Source: Myxococcales bacterium
GTDB taxonomy: Bacteria > Myxococcota > UBA727 > VGSZ01
Assembly: GCA_023248635.1 (NCBI GenBank)
Contig: JAHFED010000013.1
Span: forward strand, 14,266-78,265
Direction: 5' to 3'
Length of the DNA: 64,000 bases
Shown here: piece after piece, positions 51,795 to 59,600 of the stretch
Layout: each line of letters starts with the position of its first letter
How positions within the stretch are numbered: the stretch's first letter is position 1
Program-made: the position numbers and the translations under genes
The notes under the pieces: model-generated
Told to the model about the DNA's origin: nothing
The model's input: only the letters and a program-made list of their open reading frames with translations
Database searches by the model: none

Positions 51795-52271
51795 TCAAAG
51801 ACCATGTCGAGCCAGGAACTCGCGGGTGGTGGCGAGATCTTCCTCGGCGTGTTTGCGACGCAGCTCGTCGTAGCGGGCCTTGCTCCAGAGCTCGATCTTG
51901 TCGATGACACCGAGCCACACCGCATCACGCTCGAGGCCGGCGTGGTCGCGCAGCTCTCGCGGCACACTCACGCGACCGGCCTTGTCGATGCTAACGACCG
52001 AGGCCGGCGCAATCACGAAGCGCTTGAACGTCGAGACCGCCGGATGCGAGGGCGGCAGGGCCCGCACCTTTTCCGCCTGCGCTTGAAAGTCGGCCTCGGT
52101 CATGCCGACCAGGCAGGGCTCAAAGAGCGATTGCGTCAGCACAAAACGATCGAGGTCGTCGCCTTCCTTGGATCCTTTTCTGGATGGCGCGAGCAGCGCC
52201 GGACGCAGCGCCGTCGGAAAAGCCACGCGGCCTTTCTCGTCCATCAAGCAGTGGTGGAAGCCAAAGATCAT
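51795..52271 (-). CDS. mraZ: Transcriptional regulator MraZ
   Basis: First gene of the dcw cluster. It encodes a 158-residue ring-forming DNA-binding protein with two AbrB-like swapped-hairpin halves. Seen: FHHCLMDEKGRVAFPTALR and SIDKAGRVSVPRELRDHAG, the two DxxGR...P motifs, with LWSKARYDELRRKH at the end. MraZ represses its own promoter in several bacteria by binding direct repeats. Candidate boxes and a sigma-70 promoter lie just upstream (52316-52367), supporting autoregulation here. Confidence 0.95.
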   Translation of the reverse strand: MIFGFHHCLMDEKGRVAFPTALRPALLAPSRKGSKEGDDLDRFVLTQSLFEPCLVGMTEADFQAQAEKVRALPPSHPAVSTFKRFVIAPASVVSIDKAGRVSVPRELRDHAGLERDAVWLGVIDKIELWSKARYDELRRKHAEEDLATTREFLARHGL

Positions 52272-52315
52272 GATCGCGCTGCGTCGCCTTTCTTCGGATC
52301 CTCTGTGATCCCCGA

Positions 52316-52333
52316 TTCACCACCAATTTCCAC
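52316..52333 (-). promoter_or_regulatory. Candidate MraZ operator
   Basis: On the minus strand the sequence reads GTGGAAA-TTG-GTGGTGAA: two GTGG-type boxes whose starts are 10 bp apart. That is one helical turn and matches the spacing known for MraZ sites in other bacteria. They sit at the predicted transcription start of mraZ. Confidence 0.45.
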
Positions 52334-52337
52334 GCGG

Positions 52338-52367
52338 ACTGTATGGGCGGGCGAATTTCAGTGTCAA
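52338..52367 (-). promoter_or_regulatory. Sigma-70-type promoter of the dcw cluster
   Basis: Minus strand: a perfect -35 hexamer TTGACA (52362-52367), an 18-bp spacer and -10 TACAGT (52338-52343), four of six matches to consensus. Transcription would start near 52331, about 60 bases before mraZ, inside the candidate MraZ boxes. Confidence 0.6.
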
Positions 52368-52513
52368 TGAAAGGCCGCTGGAACACGGATCTCAGAGATC
52401 GACCTCTAGATTTGGTGGCTGGAGCGCATGTTCAGCCCTTGAATGTTGGTGGATCCAAGTGGATCAGTCGAGCAAGGTCCCTCGTCTTTGAGGGCCCGCT
52501 TCGGCGTCCCTGA
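52367..52513 (+). CDS. Possible 48-residue ORF ending at repeat R2
   Basis: An ATG-initiated frame of 49 codons whose TGA stop is the first triplet of repeat R2. The product contains LDLVAGAHVQPLNVGG and ends RARSLVFEGPLRRP. It overlaps the mraZ promoter on the other strand and has no clear ribosome site, so it may be chance. It is listed because the two other copies of the repeat also start at a stop codon. Codon use is less GC-biased than in neighbouring genes. Confidence 0.22.
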   Translation: MKGRWNTDLRDRPLDLVAGAHVQPLNVGGSKWISRARSLVFEGPLRRP

Positions 52514-52728
52514 TCCCCGATCTCTCTGAACTTCGACCGCGGAGCGGTCTCGTTCAGAGCCGTCGGGGATGCTCTTCTGGGAGGTCTGGTGCAGACCTCA
52601 CCCGCGCCGGCAGAGCCGGACGCGGGGCCCCCCACCAACTCCGCGTTCCGCGGGCGCGCTCCACGCGCATCATCCCGCGTCTTTCCGATCTCAGAACGTG
52701 GTCGAACATCAACCGGACGCGGGATGAG
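52511..52728 (+). repeat. Multi-hairpin intergenic repeat, copy R2
   Basis: Second copy (218 bp) of the family at 31220 and 54900. Relative to those it has T at 52525 and A at 52558 where they have G and C: a paired change that preserves the stem, plus a G at 52559 that adds a pair. It begins with TGA and ends GCGGGATGAG, and lies between the mraZ promoter and the beta-barrel gene. Confidence 0.9.
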
Positions 52729-52779
52729 AAAGGGCCCCAGCGCAGCCAAACTTGACGGCGCAGGCAGCTGCGGCGCCAA

Positions 52780-53679
52780 ATGCCCGAAATGCCAAACCCC
52801 CGTGCGCTCTGGCCCGCCCGTCGACTGTTGGTTCTCGTCGTCGGCGTGGCCTTGTCAGCCCCCGCTCTCGCCGGTCCCAACGACATTGAGCTGCTGGGCT
52901 TGATCGACACGACGACCAATCCAGCAGCCCCCGTCGCCAAGCAGGAGGACTTCCAACGCTTGGTCTTGGAGCTCGGCCTCATTTTCACGCCGTCGAACCT
53001 CCAGCCCGCCGAGACCACAGGCATCTCCGGCTTCGACTTCGCCGTGACCTACGCCTTTCATCCCGTGCAGTTCGACCAGCCCTATTGGCAGGAGGCCGTC
53101 GAAGAGAAGGGCAGTCGCCTGCCGATGACCATCGGCGCCTCGGCCCGCAAAGGCTTCGTGTTGCCTGTGCCCCTGGCCTCCGAGCTCGAGGTCGGCGCTC
53201 AGTATTTGATCGAGAGCCAGATGGTGGCCCTCGGCGCCAACGTGCGCATCGCCCTGAACGAGGGCTTCACGGGCAACCACTGGTGGGTCGTCATTCCCGA
53301 CATCGCCGTGATGGCCGGCGTGAACCGTGTCGTGGGCAGCGACGATCTCGATCTGTTGACGGTGACAGCAGGAGGATCGATCTCGAAGGGATTCGGCGTC
53401 TTTGGATCCTTTAATCTGACGCCATTTATTGGCTATCAGAGCGTGTTCGTGAACGCCAGCACTCGGATCGTGGATGCCAACCCGAGCAACACCAACAACG
53501 TCGAAGACAACATCGTCTTCGACGTCGTCAGCCTCGTCGACAACCGCATCGATCGCATCTCGGGCGGCGCACGCATCATCGTTGCTCATGTGATGATGTC
53601 GGGCGGCGTCGATGTGGATCTGTTAGACAATGACGTTACCATTGTACAGTTTGGCCTAAGAGCTGGAGTTAGTTTCTAG
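52780..53679 (+). CDS. Outer-membrane beta-barrel-like protein
   Basis: A 299-residue exported protein. The signal peptide (LLVLVVGVALSAPALAG, cleaved after about residue 31) is followed by alternating amphipathic strands (FDFAVTYAFHPVQF, ELEVGAQYLIESQMVA, GVFGSFNLTPFIGYQSVF). The last residues are LRAGVSF, a C-terminal Phe with alternating hydrophobics typical of outer-membrane proteins recognised by the Bam complex. No named family is recognised. The start at 52780 is not certain, as no ribosome site is seen. The last 60 bases are AT-rich. Convergent with trmL. Confidence 0.7.
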   Translation: MPEMPNPRALWPARRLLVLVVGVALSAPALAGPNDIELLGLIDTTTNPAAPVAKQEDFQRLVLELGLIFTPSNLQPAETTGISGFDFAVTYAFHPVQFDQPYWQEAVEEKGSRLPMTIGASARKGFVLPVPLASELEVGAQYLIESQMVALGANVRIALNEGFTGNHWWVVIPDIAVMAGVNRVVGSDDLDLLTVTAGGSISKGFGVFGSFNLTPFIGYQSVFVNASTRIVDANPSNTNNVEDNIVFDVVSLVDNRIDRISGGARIIVAHVMMSGGVDVDLLDNDVTIVQFGLRAGVSF

Positions 53680-53717
53680 CACCAGGATCGCGCCGCCATC
53701 GTCGAACTTGGTGTCGC

Positions 53718-54215
53718 TCAGCGACCGCGGGTCTGCTGGCGCACCGCCTCAAAGACGACGACGGCGGCGCACTGGGCGAGGTTGAGCGAGCGGATGCCCG
53801 GGCGCTGCGGCAGGGTGAGGATGCGCTGGGGATGCGCGGCTTGAACGTCGTCGTCGACGCTGCCTTTTTCGGGTCCGAGCACGACGACGGCGCCGGACTT
53901 CAAGTCAGCGTCCCACGGGGTCTGTGCCGAGCCGACCTCGACGATCCAGGGCTGCTCTTGCAGCAGGGCCAGACAGCGCGCGAGCGAATCGTGGAAGTGC
54001 ACGCGAGCCTTGGGCCAGTAGTCCAAGCCGGCGCGCCACATCGATCGGCAGCCGGGGTCGAGCTGGGAGCCGCACACGTGCAAGGCGGCTCCCGTCGCTG
54101 CGCACAGGCGCACGCAAGCCCCGACGTTGCCGGCGATGGCGGGTCGGTCGAGCACGAGGTGAAGCAAGGGCCCCGCGTCGTCGTCGCGTGCTAATTCCCG
54201 ATCATGCTCGCCCAT
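53718..54215 (-). CDS. trmL: tRNA (cytidine(34)-2'-O)-methyltransferase
   Basis: SPOUT-family methyltransferase that modifies the wobble base of tRNA-Leu isoacceptors in E. coli; 165 residues, the usual length. Seen: LHLVLDRPAIAGNVGACVRL followed by CAATGAALHV, VVVLGPEKGSVDDD and the knot region IRSLNLAQCAAVVVFEAVRQ. The N-terminus has an unusual charged extension (GEHDRELARDDDAG). Its start region overlaps that of the divergent lipoprotein gene by 12 bp; no better internal start is seen. Confidence 0.88.
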   Translation of the reverse strand: MGEHDRELARDDDAGPLLHLVLDRPAIAGNVGACVRLCAATGAALHVCGSQLDPGCRSMWRAGLDYWPKARVHFHDSLARCLALLQEQPWIVEVGSAQTPWDADLKSGAVVVLGPEKGSVDDDVQAAHPQRILTLPQRPGIRSLNLAQCAAVVVFEAVRQQTRGR

Positions 54216-54902
54216 CGCACCTTGCTCGCTTCAACCCTGCTTGCTTGGGGCATGGTGTTGCACGGCTGCTCGTGCGGCAAGACCGACGAGGAGCTCGCGC
54301 CCAAGAAGGGCTTCCTCGACGACCTGGTGCGCCGACGGGTGCCCGACACCGACCTCATCTTGGGCCTGCCCAAGGGCTGGCTCATCGAGATGCCGAACCC
54401 CGGGCCGATGCCGCCGCCGACGAAGGCGACCAAGGTGGAGCTCAAGACGCGCACGCTGCTCAGCGCCCGCCCCGGCACGCCGGCGCCGGGCACCTTGGTC
54501 GCGCCCCAGCTGTTGGTACTCGAAGATCCCTGGCTGCCGCTGGGCACCACCGGCGTCGACTATCTGGTGGCCCAACGCTCGAGCAACCAGACGGTCATCG
54601 GCAGCAACATCCGCCACGTCGACGCCGAACCCTCTCGTCGCGAAGGCCGGCCGAGCTATCACATCCGCGATGAGTGGACGGTGCAGGGCGGAAGCTTCAG
54701 CAAGGACATCTCCCAAGAAGCCTTGCTGATCCTCGACGACGTCACCGCCCCCGACGGCAGCGCCGCCATGCACGGCTACACGGTGGTGATGACACTCGAG
54801 AAGGCGGAGTTCCCTCGGCTGCAACCGCTGCTGCGCGAGATCTTCGCCTCGGTGCATTTCGAAGAGCGCGATCTCAAGCGCGTCGACGCCGGCACGCCCT
54901 GA
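54204..54902 (+). CDS. Putative lipoprotein of unknown function
   Basis: A 232-residue predicted lipoprotein: the signal MLAHRTLLASTLLAWGMVLHG ends in lipobox LHGC (then SCGKTDEELAPK). Beyond it are IFGLPKGWLIEMP-like and DEWTVQGGSFSKDISQEA segments, and a tail with TVVMTLEKAEFPRLQPLLREIF. No family is recognised; a small beta-rich periplasmic domain of the kind that recurs in myxobacterial lipoproteins seems likely. Its start overlaps the divergent trmL start. Its TGA stop is the first triplet of repeat R3. Confidence 0.68.
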   Translation: MLAHRTLLASTLLAWGMVLHGCSCGKTDEELAPKKGFLDDLVRRRVPDTDLILGLPKGWLIEMPNPGPMPPPTKATKVELKTRTLLSARPGTPAPGTLVAPQLLVLEDPWLPLGTTGVDYLVAQRSSNQTVIGSNIRHVDAEPSRREGRPSYHIRDEWTVQGGSFSKDISQEALLILDDVTAPDGSAAMHGYTVVMTLEKAEFPRLQPLLREIFASVHFEERDLKRVDAGTP

Positions 54903-55118
54903 TCCCCGATCTCGCTGAACTTCGACCGCGGAGCGGTCTCGTTCAGCTCCGTCGGGGATGCTCTTCTGGGAGGTCTGATGCAGACCTCCCCCCCGCGCCG
55001 GCGGAGCCGGACGCGGGGCCCCCCACCAACTCCGCGTTCCGCGGGCGCGCTTCACGCGCATCATCCCGCGTCTTTCCCAGCTCGGAACGCGGTCGAACAT
55101 CAAGGGGATGCGGGATGA
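54900..55118 (+). repeat. Multi-hairpin intergenic repeat, copy R3
   Basis: Third copy, 219 bp, the fullest. Nested first stem: ATCCCCGA at 54902 with its complement ending 54959; GCTGAAC at 54914 with GTTCAGC at 54941; GACCGC-GGA-GCGGTC at 54924-54938. Then GGAGGTCTG-ATG-CAGACCTCC, CCGGC-GGA-GCCGG, CCGCG-TTC-CGCGG, and a closing ATCATCCCGC..GCGGGATGAT pair. It starts at the lipoprotein stop codon and ends seven bases before the convergent aldehyde dehydrogenase stop, so it may end transcription from both sides. Confidence 0.9.
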
Positions 55119-55125
55119 TTCATGA

Positions 55126-56607
55126 TCAGAGCTTGATGCAGATGTTCTTGGGCTCGGCGTAGAAGTCGAAGGACATCCGCCCTCCCTCTCGCCCGATGCC
55201 CGAGCGTTTCTTCCCGCCGAAGGGCGTGCGCAGGTCGCGCAGGTACCAGGTGTTGACCCAGACCAGGCCAGCGTCGACGGCGCGGCTGACCCGGTGGGCG
55301 CGCTGCAGATCGCGCGTCCAGATGGCGCAGCAGAGCCCGTAGACGGAGGCATTGGTGCGGGCGACGGCTTCGTCTTCGTCGTCGAAGGGCAACACCACGG
55401 TGCAGGGTCCGAAGATCTCCTCGGTGACCAGGGGGTGGCGGTCGTCGACGTCGGTCCAGATCGTGGGCTCGACCCAGAAGCCGCCGGCAAAGCCCGCTGG
55501 AGGCTCGGCCGCACTGCCGCCCGTGACGATGGTGCCTGCCCCCAATGCCGGATCCCAGGCCGTGTGTTCGAAATAGCCGAGCACTTTGCGCTGGTGGGTC
55601 CTGGAAATCAGGGGTCCCATCGTCGTCGTCGCCGCATGGGGATCGCCCAACACGCGCTTCTTGGCGCCGGCGGCCAGCCGCTCGACGAAGTCCACGTACA
55701 GAGAGCGGTGCACGTAGACACGCTCGGTGCACAAGCAGATTTGCCCGGTGTTCCAAAAGGCCGAACGCAAAGTACCCGCCACAGCAGCGTCGACGTCGGC
55801 GTCGGCGAAGACGATGGCGGCGTTTTTGCCGCCGAGCTCGAAGCTCAAGCGCTTCAAGCTGGGCGCGGCGTCGCGCATGATCGCGCTGCCGGTCTTGCTC
55901 TCGCCCGTGAAGGTGATGGCGGCGACGTCGTTGTGCTCGACCAGGGCCTGGCCCGCGCTCTTGTTGCCGAAGCCGTGCACCACGTTGTAGACGCCGTCGT
56001 CGACGCCGGCGGCCTTCATCACCTCGCCCAACAAGGTCGCGGTCTGGGGCGTCTCTTCACTGGGTTTGACGACGACGGTGTTGCCGGCGGCCAGGGCCGG
56101 GGCGACCTTCCAGGTCATCAAGAGCAGGGGCAGGTTCCACGGACAGATGACGCCGACGACGCCAAGGGGCTCGTGCACCACCAGGTTGAGGGCGGTGCTG
56201 CGCTCCCCAGTGACAGCGTCGTCGACGACGGTGGTGAAGCTCTCTTCGCCCAGGGTGCGCAGCTGGTGGGCGAAGGCGCGGAAGTTCTGCGCGCCGCGCG
56301 GAATGTCGAGGACCCCAGCCAGAGCCACGGGCTTGCCGGTGTCTTCGATCTCGGCGCGGATGAATTCCTCGCGCCGGGCGTCGATGCCATCGGCGACCTT
56401 CTCGAGCAAAGCGGCGCGCTGGGCCGCACTCCTCAGGCGCCAGGGCCCGCGAAAGGCCCGCGAGGCAGCCTGCACCGCTTCGTCGACGACACCGGCGTCG
56501 GCCTCGCACACTTCATGGGCGATGGTGCCGGTGGCAGGGTTGACGTCGGCGAAGCGCTCGTCGGTCTCCCGCGCTTTGCCATCGATGAAACAAGGGACGA
56601 CCGCCAT
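55126..56607 (-). CDS. Aldehyde dehydrogenase (hydroxymuconate/aminomuconate semialdehyde type)
   Basis: NAD(P)-dependent ALDH, 493 residues. Seen: CPWNLPLLLMTWKVAPALAAG, KPSEETPQTA, ITFTGESKTG, general-base Glu in FELGGKNAAIVF, nucleophile Cys in NTGQICLCTERVYV, and EEIFGPCTVV. The C-terminal end FYAEPKNICIKL and the overall layout are closest to 2-hydroxymuconic and 2-aminomuconic semialdehyde dehydrogenases, which act in aromatic or tryptophan catabolism; no other such genes are present, so the substrate is uncertain. I took the ATG at 56607. It lies 46 bp downstream of the giant lipoprotein gene. Confidence 0.88.
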   Translation of the reverse strand: MAVVPCFIDGKARETDERFADVNPATGTIAHEVCEADAGVVDEAVQAASRAFRGPWRLRSAAQRAALLEKVADGIDARREEFIRAEIEDTGKPVALAGVLDIPRGAQNFRAFAHQLRTLGEESFTTVVDDAVTGERSTALNLVVHEPLGVVGVICPWNLPLLLMTWKVAPALAAGNTVVVKPSEETPQTATLLGEVMKAAGVDDGVYNVVHGFGNKSAGQALVEHNDVAAITFTGESKTGSAIMRDAAPSLKRLSFELGGKNAAIVFADADVDAAVAGTLRSAFWNTGQICLCTERVYVHRSLYVDFVERLAAGAKKRVLGDPHAATTTMGPLISRTHQRKVLGYFEHTAWDPALGAGTIVTGGSAAEPPAGFAGGFWVEPTIWTDVDDRHPLVTEEIFGPCTVVLPFDDEDEAVARTNASVYGLCCAIWTRDLQRAHRVSRAVDAGLVWVNTWYLRDLRTPFGGKKRSGIGREGGRMSFDFYAEPKNICIKL

Positions 56608-56653
56608 GCCTGCTCCAGCGCCTGATTGTGTGGGTGTCGTCGATGGAAGCGCG

Positions 56654-59600
56654 CTACTCGCACCACGTGTACGACGTGGAGAGGTTGTAGAGCGATCGCT
56701 GCTCGCACGGAAAGCCACCGCAGCCCGCATCGGAAGAGGCGCAGCTGGCGCCCGGACACAACTCAGTGATCCCCGAGACCGCGAGGCCGCCGAGGGCGCC
56801 GGTGCCGCCGCATTCGTTCTGCACCGCCCGCCTCATCGACTCGATGTAACAGTCCGTGATGCCCGGGTTGTCGGCGATGACGATGGGCTTCGCGACACAC
56901 CCTCCTGCGCCGTCGCCGAGGAAGTACTCGACGCCGAAAAGGTCGGTGAGGACGTCGTTTCCTACGATTTCAGCGCTCTCGCCGCCCTCTGGCACGCGCA
57001 CGAAGGTTGCGCTGTCGTTTTCGGCAAAGCGGAACGCTCCCAGGGTCGTGAACGCGCCCGCGTCGACGAGGACGGGGTTGCCCTCGATGACGAGGTTGCG
57101 GGTGATCGCCACCCCGGCCAGTTGAAACTCGTTGCCCGAGTAGCGCATGGAGATGTCCTGCAGGACGGCGTTGTCGCGGACGACCACGTCCCGCGGCAGC
57201 GTTCGGTACTGGGCGAAGTCCGGGGAGATGCGGAAGGTCAGGGCCAACGATTCCAGCGCGCTGTTCCCTTCGATGACGAGGTCACCGGTGAACTGGTAAG
57301 CGGGCGGCGGCCCGTCGACGAGGAAGTCGCTTTCGGCGCGCGCTCGTCCAAGCTCTCTTCCGATCATGGGCTGCAACTGGTCGATGGCCCGCAACGCCGT
57401 GTTGATCACGTGCACGCTGCCAAGCACGACATTGGGGGTCGGCAGGTCCAGCCGCTCGCCCACCTCGCCGGTGATGTCGAGATCCCCGACGACTGCGCGG
57501 CAGGCCGAGATGTCGGCGAGGTCAGCGGCACCCGCGACCCGGGCGTTGGAGAGGTGCAGGGCATAGCCGTCAGAGCACTTGAACCCGGCCTTCGCCGTCC
57601 ACGCATCCTGGATGCTCTCGAGGTACTCCCTGCCCAAGTCGAAGCTGCAGCCCGACGACTGCCCAAAGGGGCAGCGCTCTGGGGTGCAGATGGGGCAGCT
57701 GTTGGAGCTGTCGTCGACGCCGAAGCCGGGCGTGCGGTTCCCGACAAAATTTCGAAAGGCTGCGTGGGGTGAGGCGTGGATGCTGGTGCAGCCGATGTTC
57801 TGGTCGGGGACGCAGTCCTTGGTCCCGTCGTCGCAGGTGGCGCAGATGCTGGCACCGCCCCGCAGGGTGGTCGGCGCGCACACGAGGGGGCCGTCGTCGT
57901 CGGGGTCGACCGTATCCCCGCAGCAGGCCTGGGTCTCATGCACGAGCGCCCCGCCGCAGCAGCGCCAAGCGCCCACCTGGTCTGCAGGAACGCAGTAGAG
58001 GCCGACGGCGCCGCCGGGGACGGCCGGATCGCAGCGGCGCTGCTCCATGCCCTGGGCGCAGGGGTTCCCGCCGGTGGGGAAGATGGGAGCAAGGTGATCG
58101 TCGCCGACACACTGCTGCTCCTCTTCGAAAAGGCAGTAGGTCTCGTCGCCGCAGACGCCGCAGTCGTTCCACGGCGAGCCCTGGAAGCAGTCGCCGCAGA
58201 CAGCGTCGTCGGCGGGGTCTGCGAACGTGGGCTCGGGGCGGCTGCAGGTCTCCAGCCCGCCGCTGCACACCGCGACGTCCGGGCGTCCGCAACTTCCACA
58301 CGTCTCACCCTCCCCTGCCGGGGCCGGCGCTTGGATCTCAGCGGCACGCTCGGCCAGGGCGTGGGTCGCCTCTGCGGTGGTCACCGGCGGTGGCTCCTCC
58401 CCATTGCAGAAGCCAATGTGTCCCGGGGTGCCAGGGATCGCGACGCGTCGGTTCGCGCCGAGCTGGTCGAGACCGAACTCGTTCAGGTAGTCGACGGGAT
58501 AGTCACGCACGTAGTGCTGGATGTTGGCCCGGCTCGTCGGGTCGGTGGTGGCGTTGAGCCCCCACCCGTCGACGACGAAGATGTGTTTTCGCTCCTCCTC
58601 GCTGAGGAAGCGCACACCGCCGGGGCTGTCGGCGTCGGGCACCGCCAGGTTGAATTGGTTGGGGTTGGCTTGGTCGCGCCCGCTGATGAGCTTTGACAGG
58701 TCGAGGTCGTCCTCCGGCAGGTCAGACACCAGGGTGAACGCGTGACCTTTGAACCAACTGCCGTTGAAGAACCCCACAGCATTGCCACGGACCATGGAGA
58801 TCTGACGCGCACCTTTGGACCGACAATTATCAAAGACGTACAGGGCCGTGAACTCGGTGAATTCCCGGCAGTTCGCGACGCCGGTCCGCCGATTCGCAAC
58901 ATTGGCGATGCGCATCTCCTCGTCACAGGCGGTCCCGCTTTCCAAGCCGCCTTTGAGCTCCGAGAGGTTGCCGGTCTGAGCCACCCGCAGACCGCGCGTC
59001 GCGACGCCCGCGATGCCGACGGCGACGCCCAGGGCTGTCCCCTGCGTGCCCTCGACCACGACGTCCCAAGTCGTTTCTGGGCGGTCGCTGTCCTGGTGCG
59101 CTTCGGCGCCCCCCGCGTTCCCCGCTCTGAAGACCGCCGCCGCCCTCATTGCGGCCTGCTCCAAGCACTCGAGCAGCTCCCCCGGCGGATTGGCGAAGAC
59201 CGTCAAACGCGCGGGCGGAGAAAAACGATGGGCGGCGCGCCAGCCCGTCGTCCCGAGGGCGCTCACCAATTCGATCTCGCTGCCGAGGTCGACGTCGACG
59301 AAGTCAGCTCCCATCGTCGAAAACGCGTCGGCGGGGGCCAGGTCCTCGTCCCACAGGGGAAAGGCGGCGGAGGCCAGCGTCGTCAGCGGCGAGAGATCGA
59401 TTCCCGGCGCTTCGACTTCAGCATCGAGCGAGGCCGGAAAGGCGTCGCCGATCGCGTTTCCTGCGGCGCGAGCCATCGTGAGAAAGGGCAGGCGAACCGC
59501 TGGATCGGCGGGGTCGAGTGCGACGACGACGATGAGGTCGCCAGCGCTGGGGGCGGGGGCCAGATTCATCAGATAGGCGCCCGATGCGTCGGCGACGACG

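Noticed and set aside
52304-52315. TGATCCCCGAT just upstream of mraZ as a fourth copy of the multi-hairpin repeat
   Set aside because: Only about 11 bases match the start of the repeat; the following stems are absent.
54231-55514. Minus-strand frame through repeat R3, with similar peptides readable in R1 and R2 (GMMRVKRARG)
   Set aside because: The frame is disrupted in other copies and crosses non-coding hairpins; conservation follows the DNA repeat, not a protein.
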